Origin: Casp-actino8 sp040381935
Lineage (GTDB): Bacteria; Actinomycetota; Acidimicrobiia; Acidimicrobiales; Ilumatobacteraceae
Assembly (NCBI GenBank): GCA_040381935.1
Contig: JBEIGJ010000010.1
Span: 1-29,974 of the forward strand
Reading direction: 5' to 3'
DNA length: 29,974 bases
Every line of letters starts with the position of its first letter. Positions within the stretch are counted from its first letter, which is position 1. This document shows, in pieces, positions 29,962 through 29,974 of this stretch. Below the pieces are notes generated by a model. It saw nothing but the letters and a program-made list of their open reading frames with translations, was not told the DNA's origin and ran no database searches. The translations under genes were made by a program, and so were the position numbers.

Positions 29962-29974
29962 CTCGCCCCCAACA

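Noticed and set aside
1..29974. CRISPR arrays, insertion sequences, prophage genes, tRNA or rRNA genes
   Set aside because: No regularly spaced repeats, transposase, integrase or terminal inverted repeats, and no RNA gene signatures were seen; the region reads as stable chromosomal core.

Overview
The window is a compact bacterial chromosome segment of middling GC (mid-50s % by eye). It holds 34 protein genes and no RNA genes, and no gap between genes exceeds about 105 bases. Several families point to Actinomycetota: an acyl-CoA carboxylase beta subunit followed by a small epsilon-like subunit, a TIGR03085-type DinB/mycothiol-isomerase-fold protein, a WXG100 protein, oligoribonuclease, and an MTH1187-type thiamine-binding protein. 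The moderate GC, many GTG starts and gene content fit an aquatic Acidimicrobiia lineage. That placement is inference, since no rRNA is present.

Layout. 1-4405: end of a DUF1295 membrane protein, a YczE-like membrane protein, a CaiB/BaiF CoA-transferase facing a cyclase plus SDR pair. 4421-7256: M20 amidohydrolase, Nudix hydrolase, orphan WXG100 protein, and an ATGA-coupled thiamine-binding protein/HTH pair. 7253-11146: polysaccharide-deacetylase lipoprotein, HAD hydrolase, MscS channel, GH29 fucosidase. 11159-17890 (minus strand): GH3 beta-glucosidase coupled to a degenerate MBL-fold protein, then MBL hydrolase -> sulfatase -> TIGR03085 protein. 17993-21227: oligoribonuclease, dUTPase, PlsC, cytidine deaminase, deoxyribose-phosphate aldolase. 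21237-24422: aminotransferase plus omega-amidase-like nitrilase, GNAT, MsrA. 24394-29948 (minus strand): acyl-CoA carboxylase beta and epsilon -> metallophosphoesterase -> aminotransferase -> second CaiB -> nucleoside 2-deoxyribosyltransferase-like protein.

How genes work together. dut, cdd, deoC, the deoxyribosyltransferase-like gene and orn form a nucleotide-salvage theme. The aminotransferase plus nitrilase pair fits the glutamine-transaminase/omega-amidase route. GH29, GH3 and the sulfatase look like intracellular processing of (possibly sulfated, fucosylated) glycans, since none has a signal peptide. CaiB, cyclase and SDR look like a small catabolic module of unknown substrate.

Two window-wide properties stand out. 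First, eleven genes carry a TANNNT hexamer exactly 6 or 7 bases before the start codon, the signature of leaderless transcription; it also settles several start sites. Second, all seven convergent gene pairs meet within 19 bases or overlap, with no recognisable intrinsic terminator.
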